The position numbers and the translations under genes were made by a program. The notes under the pieces are model-generated. The model was not told the DNA's origin, did not search any database, and saw nothing but the letters and a program-made list of their open reading frames with translations. Of a DNA stretch of 64,000 nt, positions 17,641-27,143 are shown piece by piece. This stretch comes from Methyloligella sp. GTDB lineage: Bacteria > Pseudomonadota > Alphaproteobacteria > Rhizobiales > HXMU1428-3. The first letter of the stretch is position 1; each line of letters starts with the position of its first letter. The DNA is taken from assembly GCA_021604645.1 (NCBI GenBank), contig BQJJ01000005.1, positions 186,001 through 250,000 of the forward strand, in the 5' to 3' direction.

Positions 17641-19455
17641 TTAGTACACCCGCGCTTTTGGTTTAATGTAATCAATCTCTTCAGTGAGTGTGTAATTATG
17701 GACAGGACGGAAGTCGAGTTTGACTTTGCCATCGTCGCCAACCCACGCCAAGGTGTGTTGCATCCAGTTTTCATCATCGCGGTCAGAGTAATCTTCACGG
17801 GCATGAGCGCCGCGGCTTTCTTTGCGGTTTACAGCAGAATATGCCGTTGTCAACGAGCAGGCCATGAGATTATCAAACTCCAATGTTTCCATTAGATCTG
17901 AGTTCCAGATGAGTGATTTATCAGTAACTGAGATGTCGTCTTTGCCATCCCAAACTTCTGTGACACGGCGACAGCCATTTGCCATGCTTTCTTCCATACG
18001 GAATACAGCCACATCTTCTTGCATGGCTTTTTGCATAGTTAAACGCATTTCAGCGGTTGATGTGCTGCCCTTTGCATGACGGGTTTTATCAAAGCGACCA
18101 AGGATTTTATCGATTTGTGCTTTGCTTGCTTTCGGCGCGCTTTCTTCGCCATCAACAATTTGACCAGCGCGAATGCCGGCCGCGCGGCCAAACACAACCA
18201 AGTCAATCAATGAGTTTGAACCGAGACGGTTCGCACCGTGAACGGACACACAAGCCGCTTCACCTACAGCCATCAGACCTGGCACAACGCTATCTGGATC
18301 ATCACCTTTTTTGGTAAGCACTTCGCCCCAATAGTTACATGGGATACCACCCATATTGTAGTGCACTGTTGGCAATACCGGGATTGGCTCTTTTGTGACG
18401 TCAACGCCGGCGAAAATTTTCGCACTTTCAGAGATACCTGGAAGACGTTCCCCTAATACGGCTGGGTCAAGGTGATCCAGGTGCAAGAAAATGTGATCAT
18501 TTTCTTTACCAACACCGCGGCCTTCGCGGATTTCCATGGTCATTGAACGAGATACAACATCTCGGCTTGCAAGGTCTTTGGCAGTTGGCGCGTAGCGCTC
18601 CATGAAGCGCTCGCCTTCTGAATTTACAAGATAACCGCCTTCACCGCGGGCACCTTCTGTGATCAGGCAACCTGCACCATAAATGCCGGTTGGGTGGAAT
18701 TGTACGAATTCCATGTCTTGTAGCGGCAAGCCTGCACGAGCCACCATACCATTGCCATCACCTGTACAAGTGTGAGCTGAGGTACATGAGAAGTATGAGC
18801 GGCCATAACCACCAGTTGCGAGAATGACCAATTTAGCGTTGAAGATGTGCATTGTTCCATCATCAAGGTTCCAGGCAACGAGGCCTTCGCATTTGCCATC
18901 ATCACTCATGATGAGATCTAGACCGAAATATTCGATGAAGAATTCAGCATCGTTCTTTAATGACTGACCGTATAGCGTGTGCAAGATCGCGTGGCCGGTT
19001 CTGTCAGCGGCGGCGCATGTACGTTGCACAGGTGGGCCATCACCGAAGTTTTGCATGTGGCCACCAAATGGACGCTGATAGATTGTGCCTTCTTCTGTAC
19101 GTGAAAATGGTACGCCGAAGTGGTCTAGCTCATATACGGCTTCTGGCGCTTCACGGCAGAGATATTCGATTGCATCTTGGTCACCTAACCAGTCTGATCC
19201 TTTTACCGTATCAAACATGTGCCATTGCCAGCTATCCGGCCCCATGTTGCTCAATGAAGCTGCGATACCACCTTGTGCGGCCACAGTGTGAGAGCGGGTT
19301 GGGAATACTTTCGTGACACAGGCTGTTTTAAGCCCTGCCTGGGCTGCGCCCAATGTTGCACGTAAGCCTGAGCCACCAGCTCCTAAGACTACAACATCAT
19401 ATGAATGCTCAATGGTTTTATAGCCCAAACCGTTGGTTTCGTTTGTAGCGTTCAT
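17641..19455 (-). CDS. sdhA: Succinate dehydrogenase flavoprotein subunit
   Basis: 604 aa, full length. It has [21 protein letters not shown] (FAD Rossmann), [15 protein letters not shown] with the His that carries covalent [18 protein letters not shown] at the active site, TEGARGEGG, and [17 protein letters not shown]. It oxidises succinate to fumarate on the cytoplasmic face. The start is 6 bp after the sdhD stop. Confidence 0.98.
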   Translation of the reverse strand: MNATNETNGLGYKTIEHSYDVVVLGAGGSGLRATLGAAQAGLKTACVTKVFPTRSHTVAAQGGIAASLSNMGPDSWQWHMFDTVKGSDWLGDQDAIEYLCREAPEAVYELDHFGVPFSRTEEGTIYQRPFGGHMQNFGDGPPVQRTCAAADRTGHAILHTLYGQSLKNDAEFFIEYFGLDLIMSDDGKCEGLVAWNLDDGTMHIFNAKLVILATGGYGRSYFSCTSAHTCTGDGNGMVARAGLPLQDMEFVQFHPTGIYGAGCLITEGARGEGGYLVNSEGERFMERYAPTAKDLASRDVVSRSMTMEIREGRGVGKENDHIFLHLDHLDPAVLGERLPGISESAKIFAGVDVTKEPIPVLPTVHYNMGGIPCNYWGEVLTKKGDDPDSVVPGLMAVGEAACVSVHGANRLGSNSLIDLVVFGRAAGIRAGQIVDGEESAPKASKAQIDKILGRFDKTRHAKGSTSTAEMRLTMQKAMQEDVAVFRMEESMANGCRRVTEVWDGKDDISVTDKSLIWNSDLMETLEFDNLMACSLTTAYSAVNRKESRGAHAREDYSDRDDENWMQHTLAWVGDDGKVKLDFRPVHNYTLTEEIDYIKPKARVY

Positions 19456-19461
19456 GGTTTC

Positions 19462-19842
19462 TTAAGCTCCGAAGCTGAGTTTTAATAGAGAATATACACC
19501 GGCCAAAGCAACAAAGGCGGTGAAGAATGTATTGAGAATGAGAAGGGCAATTTTACTGCCTTCATTATGGACATAGTCTTCTATGACGACCTGCATGCCT
19601 AAGCGCATATGATAAGTTGCTGAAATTACAAATGCAGCTGCTAAAACCATATGTAATGGGTTTTGGAAAAATGCTTTTACGCCTGGTAGATCTTGTCCCA
19701 CGAGGTGAAATGCCGCATAGACAAGGAACACTGACAATAATAGGTTCGCTACACCGGTAACCCGCTGGCGCCAAAAATGCTCTGAACCCTCATTTGCGGT
19801 TCCGAGGCCTTTCACATTTGAAAGAGGTGTCCTGTAAGACAT
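19462..19842 (-). CDS. sdhD: Succinate dehydrogenase membrane anchor subunit
   Basis: About 126 aa from the ATG at 19842 (MSYRTPLSNVKGLGTANEGS), which has an AGAAGA ribosome-binding site. The frame is open to 19911 but that stretch is not protein-like. Three membrane helices are visible. YHMRLGMQVVIEDYVH is the conserved heme/quinone region. With SdhC it anchors complex II and binds ubiquinone. Confidence 0.93.
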   Translation of the reverse strand: MSYRTPLSNVKGLGTANEGSEHFWRQRVTGVANLLLSVFLVYAAFHLVGQDLPGVKAFFQNPLHMVLAAAFVISATYHMRLGMQVVIEDYVHNEGSKIALLILNTFFTAFVALAGVYSLLKLSFGA

Positions 19843-20022
19843 AAATATTCTTCTCCGGCTTGGTATTCGTTCTTGTTGGCGTTCGTGTTGTCTTCTTTGA
19901 GACAAGAACAAAGCCTTTTGGTATTTTACTTGGCCTCACTCGCTAGGTTTACCCGCGAGGCCTATTCGATTTTTTTGTTTGTTTTACCGCTAAAACTTTA
20001 CTTAACTTTTGGTCGGAACGCT

Positions 20023-20415
20023 CTAATTACACAGCATGTACCAAAGTACACCTGTTATTATAACTGGCCCAACAACACCTATTCTGGCCATTGTTTCAAC
20101 TGTTGCTAAGTTGAAGCCTTTGGCAAAATCCCAAATAAAGTGACGGATACCGCCAAACATGTGATGGAAAAAGCCCCACGTAGCCAATAAAAGAACAAAT
20201 TTGCCAAGGAATGTATCTAGCAAAGAGTTTACCCAGTTAAAATAAGCTGGACCACTTGCCGCCGCCATCAGCCACCAGGTGAAAATCATAATTCCAAAAT
20301 AAAGCCCAATGCCTGTCAGCCTGTTCATGATTGACATGGTCATTGTCAGCATCGGAGAGTAAATTTGTAAATGCGGCGATAAGGGCCGCGCAGCTTTGAG
20401 CTTGTTTTGGCTCAT
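20023..20415 (-). CDS. sdhC: Succinate dehydrogenase cytochrome b556 subunit
   Basis: About 130 aa from the ATG at 20415. The further GTG at 20427 falls inside the GAGGGA ribosome-binding site and is rejected. RPLSPHLQIYSPMLTMTMSI and NRLTGIGLYFG make the start of helix 1 and the quinone-site Ser/Arg. HHMFGGIRHFIWDFAKG holds the axial heme His region. Three membrane helices. First gene of the sdhCDAB operon, with a 180-bp gap to sdhD. Confidence 0.95.
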   Translation of the reverse strand: MSQNKLKAARPLSPHLQIYSPMLTMTMSIMNRLTGIGLYFGIMIFTWWLMAAASGPAYFNWVNSLLDTFLGKFVLLLATWGFFHHMFGGIRHFIWDFAKGFNLATVETMARIGVVGPVIITGVLWYMLCN

Positions 20416-20631
20416 AAGTTCCCTCACAATTGTATCTCATTCGCTCAACACTGAAGACTTGATCATTCATTTACGCGAATGATTAATGAGCAGAATAGAT
20501 AAGCAGCAATTCATTATTAATATTAGATGGTTTGTTTTTTGTATCTTAAGATGTACCAAAGTCTATGACATAAGGTCAATACTAAACTCGCGTCGTTTTC
20601 TTATTGCCCGTTTATTGTGCAGGGAATGCCT

Positions 20632-21213
20632 ATGCCATTGTTTTTTAAATATTTTATTCTCTTCTCATTCACAACTCTTATTCTTTTTATTGAGAGTTCA
20701 TCAGTGATCGCCGGTGAAAAGGTCAGCTTACCTCCTCCTCAATCCTGGACGGCATTTCAAGAGTCTGACTATGGAGCGACGCTTTATTATCCTTCAAATT
20801 GGTTTTCAAAAGCCAAGAAAAATAATAAATTTGTTATTTTCACTTCTTTAAATGACAAAGCTGTTCTTTCTTTTCGCACTTTTTTTGATCCTTTACGTAC
20901 GGGCGCCGACGAGACCGTTTCGAAACTTAAAGCCGGGGTTGGGGCTCATCGCATTTTGAAGTTAAAACAAGGAGAGATGTGGTACGAAGCAAAACTTAAT
21001 GGTGATACAGGTGTGGTTCCGCAGGGTGGGACGCCACCTAAAATGATTACATTTGTGCGAAGAGTTTATAGCTGCAAAGAACGGGTTGTTAGTCAGATCA
21101 GCTTGACTTATCCGTCTTCTTCCGCTGCTCAATATGAAGTTATGCTCAAGAAAATGATCCGTCGCTTTCAGCAAGGTGTAGGATCGAAAACGCCGATCCG
21201 GGAATGTAGTTGA
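20632..21213 (+). CDS. Secreted or periplasmic protein of unknown function
   Basis: About 193 aa from the ATG at 20632, which has a CAGGGA ribosome-binding site 6 nt upstream; in-frame GTG and ATG codons lie just before it. A signal peptide (FFKYFILFSFTTLILFIESS) with cleavage near VIAG is followed by QSWTAFQESDYGATLYYPSNWF, a pattern seen in photosystem PsbP-like or DUF1795-type folds that bind nothing known. Two Cys (YSC and ECS) could pair. Function not recognised. Confidence 0.65.
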   Translation: MPLFFKYFILFSFTTLILFIESSSVIAGEKVSLPPPQSWTAFQESDYGATLYYPSNWFSKAKKNNKFVIFTSLNDKAVLSFRTFFDPLRTGADETVSKLKAGVGAHRILKLKQGEMWYEAKLNGDTGVVPQGGTPPKMITFVRRVYSCKERVVSQISLTYPSSSAAQYEVMLKKMIRRFQQGVGSKTPIRECS

Positions 21214-21251
21214 GTTTTTCTTGGCTTCTAAAGCTGCGTTCAAGATTTAAT

Positions 21252-22019
21252 TTAACTTAACTTCTCTTTTGCCAATTCAGCGAGCGCTGCCTGCACTTTT
21301 AGAAACGGCTCTGGACCAAAACTTATACGGGCAACACCCAATTCATTTAGTCGCTCTTTAGTTAAAGCACTTTCGCGCCCCATAATATTTACGGGCAAGT
21401 TGATTGCCTGACAAAGTTTGGCGATCAAGCTTTCATCTTTCAGGCCAGGAACGAAAAACCCAGACGCTCCGGTTTGCTCATAAGCTTTTGCTCGTTCAAT
21501 GGCTTCATTAATCATTTGCTCAGTGTGAGTATCTTTTGCAGCTTTTAAGAAAATGTCTGTTCGAGCATTTATAAAAGCTGGGACATGAGCTGTTTCGCAA
21601 GCCTTAAGCAGACCTTTTATCCGCTTGCATTGTTCAGGGATGGAATAAAGGCTGTTTCCTTTGACTATTTGATCTTCAAAATTAACTCCGACCACTCCAG
21701 CGCTCAGAACTTTTTCCATCGTTGCTTCAACTTCATGAGGTGCTTCGCCATATCCGCTTTCAATGTCCATTGTGACAGGGAGGTCAACGCTTTTTATAAT
21801 GCGCTTGATATTCTCAATAGCAAAATCAAGCGATAATTCCTCCCCATCTTTAAAGCCGTTTGCCATTGCAACTGGCGCGCTTCCAGTTGCTAGTGCTTTT
21901 GCACCTGCCCTGGCAACTGTTTTTGCGCTTCCAGCATCCCAAATATTGTAAAGGATAATTGGGTCTCCTTTAACATGAAGAGCTCTGAAATGATTTGCTT
22001 GATCTTTTTGCAATGACAT
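21252..22019 (-). CDS. Isocitrate lyase / PEP mutase family enzyme
   Basis: 255 aa TIM barrel. YNIWDAGSAKTVARAGAKALATGS is the family start. VTMDIESGYG holds the Mg-binding Asp, VVGVNFEDQ the next ligand region, and FINARTDIFL the conserved NARTD. The isocitrate-lyase KKCGH signature is absent, so it belongs to the small PEP-mutase-like branch (phosphonopyruvate hydrolase, oxaloacetate decarboxylase, carboxyvinyl-phosphonate mutase and others). Substrate not decidable. It follows the GFA gene by 20 bp and is probably co-transcribed. Confidence 0.85.
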   Translation of the reverse strand: MSLQKDQANHFRALHVKGDPIILYNIWDAGSAKTVARAGAKALATGSAPVAMANGFKDGEELSLDFAIENIKRIIKSVDLPVTMDIESGYGEAPHEVEATMEKVLSAGVVGVNFEDQIVKGNSLYSIPEQCKRIKGLLKACETAHVPAFINARTDIFLKAAKDTHTEQMINEAIERAKAYEQTGASGFFVPGLKDESLIAKLCQAINLPVNIMGRESALTKERLNELGVARISFGPEPFLKVQAALAELAKEKLS

Positions 22020-22039
22020 CTAACAACCTTTTATTCTGT

Positions 22040-22465
22040 TCAGTCTTCTGTAGAGAATTCAGCCATAACTTCTTCTGCAGTTTGTTTAATATGATCACCG
22101 GCAAAGTTATAGCCCTCTGGTTTTTGGTCGATGAAAATTTCTCTTTCCATGACTAAATCAGCACTCTCATCTAACAAACCCATTGAAATATAAGTAATTC
22201 CTTTGTGCTGCCCCTCAGCCGTTACTTTATAATAGAGATTTGTTCCGCAATTGTTGCAGAAGGCACGCTCTGCCCACTCGGACGATTTGTAAGATTTGAT
22301 ATGCTCTTTGCCCTTTACATCATTTAATGTTGCGGCCATGGCTAGATAGGGGCCACTTCCCCACTTACGGCACATATCACAATGGCACGCAGAGAATTTT
22401 TCTTCTTTATATTCTGCTGTAAATGAGATGGCATTACACAGACACTGACCGTGTGCTTTGTTCAT
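22040..22465 (-). CDS. GFA (CENP-V/GFA fold) zinc protein
   Basis: 141 aa. Zinc-ligand motifs: GQCLCNAISF near the N-terminus, CHCDMCRKWGSGPYLA, and FCNNCGTNLYY. The fold is that of glutathione-dependent formaldehyde-activating enzyme, but most members have no proven activity. A possible link to the PEP-mutase-like gene behind it is positional only. Confidence 0.85.
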   Translation of the reverse strand: MNKAHGQCLCNAISFTAEYKEEKFSACHCDMCRKWGSGPYLAMAATLNDVKGKEHIKSYKSSEWAERAFCNNCGTNLYYKVTAEGQHKGITYISMGLLDESADLVMEREIFIDQKPEGYNFAGDHIKQTAEEVMAEFSTED

Positions 22466-22568
22466 TTCGTTCCCCTCTTTGTGGATTATATTCTTCAGAT
22501 TTGATTGCTGAAGCTTATCTTAGGTTTACATAAAATGAGAATAGCTCAACAAAATTTTATGTTCACAT

Positions 22569-23069
22569 TTAGGAGAGCAACAAAACCATGAAACCAACCC
22601 CTAATATTAAACAGAGGGGAGCGTAATATTTTTTATCTAATGACCTGAATGGCTCTTCTAAGTTTTGCTTTTCTGCCCACAGTGTGTAGGTCACCATTCC
22701 TCTGGCTAAAAAAATAAGTGTTAGGCCAATCATCGAGACTTTCAAGAGCCAATGAGGGATGAGATTATTCATCATTTTAAGAATTGATAGGGAACTATCT
22801 GGGAAAAGAGACATATAGGTATTTGCCCCATCTTGATGATAGCCCAAAAGGAGTGGAATTAAGCCTGCGATGAATATGAGTGTCGCTACTACCATTGTTA
22901 AGCTGGCTTTTGGGAGTTTTGTAAGACCCTTTGTTCCAATGACCATTTTTGCGAGGCTCTCATCATCTCTTCCTGGCCATTTTCCACCCATAGCCCAAAA
23001 AGCGTGGAGACAGGCAATCAAGGTTAAGATTGAAAAAATTAGAGGTGCGATTGATGTTGAAATGTTCAT
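22569..23069 (-). CDS. DUF3995 family membrane protein
   Basis: About 166 aa from the ATG at 23069 (MNISTSIAPLIFS), which has an AGGGGG ribosome-binding site. The longer frame to 23135 overlaps the upstream gene and lacks one. Four membrane helices; AFWAMGGKWPGRDDESLAK is the diagnostic DUF3995 loop between helices 1 and 2. Function unknown. It follows the four-helix protein at 23107 with a gap of about 37 bp and should share its TetR-controlled promoter. Confidence 0.75.
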   Translation of the reverse strand: MNISTSIAPLIFSILTLIACLHAFWAMGGKWPGRDDESLAKMVIGTKGLTKLPKASLTMVVATLIFIAGLIPLLLGYHQDGANTYMSLFPDSSLSILKMMNNLIPHWLLKVSMIGLTLIFLARGMVTYTLWAEKQNLEEPFRSLDKKYYAPLCLILGVGFMVLLLS

Positions 23070-23106
23070 TATTCCCCCTGACATTGTTTCTCTTTTGAAA
23101 GCTTTT

Positions 23107-23490
23107 TTAAGATGTTTTTTGGCGCCAGATTCCAAATGAGATTAGAGCTGACATACAAATAAAAATAATCCATTGGGGCATTAACAAGAGGGTTCCTAAT
23201 TGGCTTAGCCCGTAAAAAATGAATAAACCTGCGAAGGCCAAATATTGAATAGAGATCAGCAAACTTAAATTTTTTAACTGAAGTGGTTTAAAGGCTGCCA
23301 GAAAAAGTCCTGTACTATTTATGACCAGAATAACGGTGACAGCATGCCAAAGTATTGACGTATAAGCTTTTAAAATTGTTGTTAAATTGGCATCTAGTAT
23401 CGGCTCATGCACTTCGATACCCCCGCCATAAACATGCAATCCAATTGTAATTGTGGAAATCACAGCAGCTAACAAGATCGACTTACTCAT
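23107..23490 (-). CDS. Small four-helix membrane protein
   Basis: 127 aa with four hydrophobic segments (about 5-20, 43-66, 75-96, 104-121). It has HVYGGGIEVHEPIL after helix 1 and ILWHAVTVILVINSTGLFLAA. No family recognised with confidence. Its promoter region contains two 14-bp palindromes shared with the divergent tetR gene, so it and DUF3995 probably form the regulated operon. Confidence 0.65.
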   Translation of the reverse strand: MSKSILLAAVISTITIGLHVYGGGIEVHEPILDANLTTILKAYTSILWHAVTVILVINSTGLFLAAFKPLQLKNLSLLISIQYLAFAGLFIFYGLSQLGTLLLMPQWIIFICMSALISFGIWRQKTS

Positions 23491-23525
23491 CTCATGTCCT
23501 TAAAAATATAAACATTTCAACAACC

Positions 23526-23539
23526 ATACGGTAGCGTAT
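23526..23539. promoter_or_regulatory. TetR operator, site 1
   Basis: ATACGGTAGCGTAT, a near-perfect 14-bp palindrome differing from site 2 at one base. It lies 36 bp upstream of the membrane protein gene. Confidence 0.75.
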
Positions 23540-23564
23540 GTACGCTTTCTATTTGAATGTGTCA

Positions 23565-23578
23565 ATACGCTAGCGTAT
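23565..23578. promoter_or_regulatory. TetR operator, site 2
   Basis: ATACGCTAGCGTAT, a perfect 14-bp palindrome 39 bp (about four helical turns) from site 1 and 10 bp before the tetR start codon. Confidence 0.8.
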
Positions 23579-23588
23579 AGATTCTCTC

Positions 23589-24155
23589 ATGAATTTAAAA
23601 AAGACACTCACTTCTGAAGACTGGATTAGAGCTGCTTTTCGGGCATTAACGCATGGAGGGCCAGGCGCTATTCGTGTAGAAGCAATTGCCCGTGAACTGA
23701 AAGTCAGCAAAGGTTCTTTTTATTGGCATTTTAAAGATGTCGCCTCTTTGCAATCTGAAATGCTAGAACATTGGCAACTTGCCGCAACAGAAGCGATTAT
23801 AGAAAATGTTAATAGAAGTGGTGTGCGCCCATCGGAACAATTACACTTACTCATACTGCTAGCAACGAGCACTCGACATGAACCTTATGGTGGGGTTCTT
23901 GCTGAAGCAGCTATTCGTGACTGGGGGCGCTATAATAAACTCGCCTCTGATACAGTTAAGGCTGTAGATGAGAAACGGCTTATCTACACAAAAGACTTAT
24001 TTTTGAGCTGTGGCCACTCTGAAAGACGAGCTACACAGAATGCTAATTTACTTTACGGGGCTCTTATTGGTTTAGAAGGGCTTGCCTACCAACAACTAAT
24101 TAATTTGCGTGAAGACATGCTTTATTTATTAGAACTTATCTTAAGCACTGATTAG
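23589..24155 (+). CDS. TetR/AcrR family transcriptional regulator
   Basis: 188 aa. The N-terminal HTH is IRVEAIARELKVSKGSFYWHFKDVASL. The ligand domain resembles TetR_C regulators of aromatic or hydroxylase functions. It is divergent from the two membrane-protein genes, and two matching palindromes occupy the shared promoter, so it very likely represses both itself and that operon. Confidence 0.92.
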   Translation: MNLKKTLTSEDWIRAAFRALTHGGPGAIRVEAIARELKVSKGSFYWHFKDVASLQSEMLEHWQLAATEAIIENVNRSGVRPSEQLHLLILLATSTRHEPYGGVLAEAAIRDWGRYNKLASDTVKAVDEKRLIYTKDLFLSCGHSERRATQNANLLYGALIGLEGLAYQQLINLREDMLYLLELILSTD

Positions 24156-24206
24156 AAGGGCACGCCCCTATTGGGTGTTCTCAATTTTTTAATACCAAGA
24201 TCTGCG

Positions 24207-25103
24207 CTAAGAAACTTTTTCTAATGATTTTCCTTTGCTTCTCTTATTCTCTTTTGGCTTCCAGCCTGGGCGACCAAAAATAAACCCACATGCATCAGTT
24301 ATATTTTTTGATGAACGCACATCTTTTGCAATCAACCAATATTCTTTAAAATTGATTGTCAGAGGGTTTGAGGTTTCAAGAGGGACTGTCACTCCATATT
24401 TTACTTTTTCTTCTTCAGCTTGGTAGGTACCAAACAAATGATCCCAAATCATCAGAACACCGCCGTAATTCTTATCAAGATATTTACGGTTTGAACCATG
24501 ATGCACACGGTGGACTGATGGTGTGTTTAAGATGTGATCAAGAAATTTTAATTTGCCAATTTTTTCTGTATGGATCCATGTTTGATAAACAACAATGAAT
24601 AAAAAAGCGACAATGGTTTGTGTGACATCAAATCCTATGACAATCATTGGAACTAAGAAAATCCATTCAATCAAACTATCCACCCAAGCCAATCTAAGTG
24701 AAGTTGATAGATTATATTCTGGTGATGAATGGTGCACGATATGGTTTGCCCACAAGATGCGAATTTCATGCTCAAAACGGTGCATCCAATAATAGGTAAA
24801 ATCAGCCGCCAAAAGGGCAAGCGCCCAACTCCACCATGTGAGGGGAATTTTATAAGAGATGAAACTCTCTGTCAGGGTGAGGCAGATGATGAAAATTGCG
24901 CCGTATAATGTTCTCTCGAGTAGCGCGTTGACTAAGGCTATAGAAAAATTTGCAATGGTTTCTTTATATTTCGCGCGCCTTTTTGTGTAAATATCCCATG
25001 CTGTTTCTAAAACAATTAAGAGAAAGAAGATAATAGCAATATACTCCAGAACCCCCAAAAGGGAAGAAAGCTCATCAAAACGCTGCTCTAAATTCTCAAA
25101 CAT
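24207..25103 (-). CDS. Sterol desaturase / fatty acid hydroxylase family protein
   Basis: 298 aa integral membrane di-iron enzyme. His boxes: HRFEH, HIVHHSS and HRVHHGS, with about four membrane helices before and between them. The family hydroxylates or desaturates sterols, carotenoids, fatty acids or alkylglycerols. The substrate is not evident. A TetR gene lies divergently 137 bp away, with an inverted repeat between. Confidence 0.88.
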   Translation of the reverse strand: MFENLEQRFDELSSLLGVLEYIAIIFFLLIVLETAWDIYTKRRAKYKETIANFSIALVNALLERTLYGAIFIICLTLTESFISYKIPLTWWSWALALLAADFTYYWMHRFEHEIRILWANHIVHHSSPEYNLSTSLRLAWVDSLIEWIFLVPMIVIGFDVTQTIVAFLFIVVYQTWIHTEKIGKLKFLDHILNTPSVHRVHHGSNRKYLDKNYGGVLMIWDHLFGTYQAEEEKVKYGVTVPLETSNPLTINFKEYWLIAKDVRSSKNITDACGFIFGRPGWKPKENKRSKGKSLEKVS

Positions 25104-25185
25104 ACTTCTTTCTCCTTACCATCTCTTTTTTAAGAGTGAACTACTAACGAAACCATGCTATTTTAAAACGTCACGCATACAAAAT

Positions 25186-25197
25186 GAACGACCGTTC
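25186..25197. promoter_or_regulatory. Candidate TetR operator in the desaturase/tetR promoter
   Basis: GAACG-AC-CGTTC inverted repeat in the divergent promoter. It overlaps the upstream ATG of the long tetR frame, which argues that translation starts later, at 25241. Confidence 0.5.
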
Positions 25198-25240
25198 GCT
25201 CAAATATAATGCAATTACTGAATTTTGCAAGAGATCGCGC

Positions 25241-25855
25241 ATGAATAGAAAAACACTCATTAAAAAATCCAGGTTAGAGACAACTCAAGAAAAGCGGCAT
25301 GCTATTCTGATGGCGGCTATAGATTGCTTTTTAGAAAAAGGATTTCATCAGACGAGCATGAGGGACATCGCCCATAAGTCAGGCAGTAGCTTGGGCAACA
25401 TTTACAACCACTTTAAAAGCAAAGATGTCCTTATTGCCGAGATCGCAACTTTAGAAGCTGAAGAGCTGAATGATTTAACATTCTTTCTAAATAAAGATCG
25501 CTCTGCGCCGCTTATACTTAAGGAATTTATTGATATTTATCTTAAGCTGATCTCTAAACGGGAGAATATTTTACTGACCGCTGAAATAACAACTGAGGGA
25601 TTGCGGAACAAGGCAATTGGTAAAGGATTTGTTGCAAACAGAGCCAAATTAGCAAAAGCTCTAACTGAGCTTATTGCGAAGGGTGTGCGTTCAAAAGAAT
25701 TTTCAGGGGCTATTGATAATAAGGAAGCTGCACATTTAATTTTAGACCTCGTTGAGGGATTGGCCATGCGCTCTGCATTTGAGACGGGAAAAGTTTCTCC
25801 TAAAGCGAAGAAAGCCTTAAAAGCACTGATTGAGAAAAGTATTATGGTGAGTTAA
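25241..25855 (+). CDS. TetR/AcrR family transcriptional regulator
   Basis: About 204 aa from the ATG at 25241 (MNRKTLIKKSRLETTQEKRH), preceded by AAGAGA. The frame is open to 25184, but that extra part has no ribosome-binding site and carries the probable operator. HTH: TSMRDIAHKSGSSLGNIYNHFKSKDVL. It abuts the 2TM gene (TAA directly followed by ATG), so the two are co-transcribed. Probable regulator of the divergent desaturase-like gene. Confidence 0.88.
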   Translation: MNRKTLIKKSRLETTQEKRHAILMAAIDCFLEKGFHQTSMRDIAHKSGSSLGNIYNHFKSKDVLIAEIATLEAEELNDLTFFLNKDRSAPLILKEFIDIYLKLISKRENILLTAEITTEGLRNKAIGKGFVANRAKLAKALTELIAKGVRSKEFSGAIDNKEAAHLILDLVEGLAMRSAFETGKVSPKAKKALKALIEKSIMVS

Positions 25856-26152
25856 ATGGATAAATACAGTCTAGCCAAAAAACGCGTTGAAGCAAAAATC
25901 GGATTTTTTGTTCATCTTATTATTTTCATAGGTGTGAACGGCATTTTAGCTGCTGTCGACATTCTTGCTTCTCCGGAGAAACTTTGGTTTTACTATCCAC
26001 TTGCGGGGTGGGGCCTTGGGCTATTATTACACGGTATTGGTGTTTTTTATCACCCTGTTTCATCAGATAGTGGCCCCGGTTTTAAAGAGAAGCTCATTGC
26101 AAAGGAATTAAAGGCACTGGAGCGTTCTCAAGAGCCTAGCGAAGACGTTTAG
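25856..26152 (+). CDS. 2TM domain protein
   Basis: 98 aa. YSLAKKRVEAKIGFFVHLIIF starts the two-helix 2TM domain, with a second helix at LWFYYPLAGWGLGLLLHGIG. Such domains often sit at the end of histidine kinases or as small stand-alone membrane proteins; function unknown. Translationally coupled to the TetR gene. Three ~19-bp imperfect direct repeats begin just before its stop codon. Confidence 0.75.
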   Translation: MDKYSLAKKRVEAKIGFFVHLIIFIGVNGILAAVDILASPEKLWFYYPLAGWGLGLLLHGIGVFYHPVSSDSGPGFKEKLIAKELKALERSQEPSEDV

Positions 26153-26197
26153 CCACTCAAAGACGCTTAGATCACTGAAAAATACTTAGATCATTGA
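26142..26197 (+). repeat. Three imperfect ~19-bp tandem repeats across a stop codon
   Basis: Units at 26142-26159, 26160-26178 and 26179-26197 share the pattern A-A-G/T-A-C-G-C/T-TTAG-..-ACTxA. Copies 2 and 3 share CTTAGATCA(C/T)TGAAA. The first unit contains the end of the 2TM gene. Confidence 0.6.
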
Positions 26198-26207
26198 AAT
26201 TTTTGAT

Positions 26208-27095
26208 TTAACCGAAATTCTGTTTTTGTAGAAAATCACTCAAGATCTCTGTTGTTCGCTCTGGAAACTCATCAACGAAAAAATGTCCTCCAGGCAAACT
26301 GGCTGTTTCGATAGAGCCGCAACGCTCGCGCCATTTAGCGGGCAGGTCGAAACACTCTGCCATTGTGCCATTTTCTCCATAGAAGACTAATGTTGGGCAT
26401 GTTACTTTCTTTGAGCGATCAACTTCATCTTGTGCTAAATCTATTGTTGCTGCGGCCCGATAATCTGCGCATGAGCCATGAATCATTTCGGCGTCTCGCC
26501 AGCACCGCCTGTAGTCAGCTAATTGCTCTTGGTTAAAATCTTCAACTTTTGTCGCACCCCAACCGAGTAAGCAGGTTTCATAGAAAAAGTCAGGGTCATT
26601 CCCTATCAGTTTTTCTGGGAACGGTTCGGCTTGTGAGAGAAAATACCAATGCCAATAGGCACCTGAGATTTTATTATTTGTTTCAGTGAACATTGCATGC
26701 GTTGGCACAATGTCTAGCACAGCTAAAGATAAAACTTTATCCTCATGATCAAGCGCCATACGGTGGGCTGTTCGCCCGCCTCTATCATGCCCGATGACAT
26801 GGAACTGATCGAAACCTTCATTTTTCATCACTGCAACATTATCATTTGCCATAGCTCTGAAAGAATAGTTTGAATTATCTTCTGATGCTTTTGGCTTGTC
26901 ACTGTCTCCATAGCCCCGCAAATCAGCACAAATTACCGTATAGTCTTCAGCTAACTTCGGAGCGATTTGAGCCCACATAGCCAAATTTTGAGGAAAGCCA
27001 TGCAAAAGGAGAACAGGCGGGCCTTCACCGGCGACGACATAGTTGATGGCAACATCATCTAACTGAATTTTCTTTTTTTCAAAGCCTTCAAACAT
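26208..27095 (-). CDS. Alpha/beta hydrolase, fluoroacetate/haloacetate dehalogenase-like
   Basis: 295 aa. [20 protein letters not shown] is the oxyanion region. [16 protein letters not shown] carries an Asp nucleophile followed by the two Arg spaced as in fluoroacetate dehalogenase, where they bind the carboxylate. [11 protein letters not shown] supplies the His-Trp pair that binds the halide, and [11 protein letters not shown] holds the catalytic His. These features separate it from general epoxide hydrolases. Haloacetate dehalogenation is the best guess; natural substrate unknown. Confidence 0.8.
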   Translation of the reverse strand: MFEGFEKKKIQLDDVAINYVVAGEGPPVLLLHGFPQNLAMWAQIAPKLAEDYTVICADLRGYGDSDKPKASEDNSNYSFRAMANDNVAVMKNEGFDQFHVIGHDRGGRTAHRMALDHEDKVLSLAVLDIVPTHAMFTETNNKISGAYWHWYFLSQAEPFPEKLIGNDPDFFYETCLLGWGATKVEDFNQEQLADYRRCWRDAEMIHGSCADYRAAATIDLAQDEVDRSKKVTCPTLVFYGENGTMAECFDLPAKWRERCGSIETASLPGGHFFVDEFPERTTEILSDFLQKQNFG

Positions 27096-27143
27096 GGTCT
27101 CTCACTTCCTCAGTTTTAAAATTTATTTTATTTCATTTAAGGA

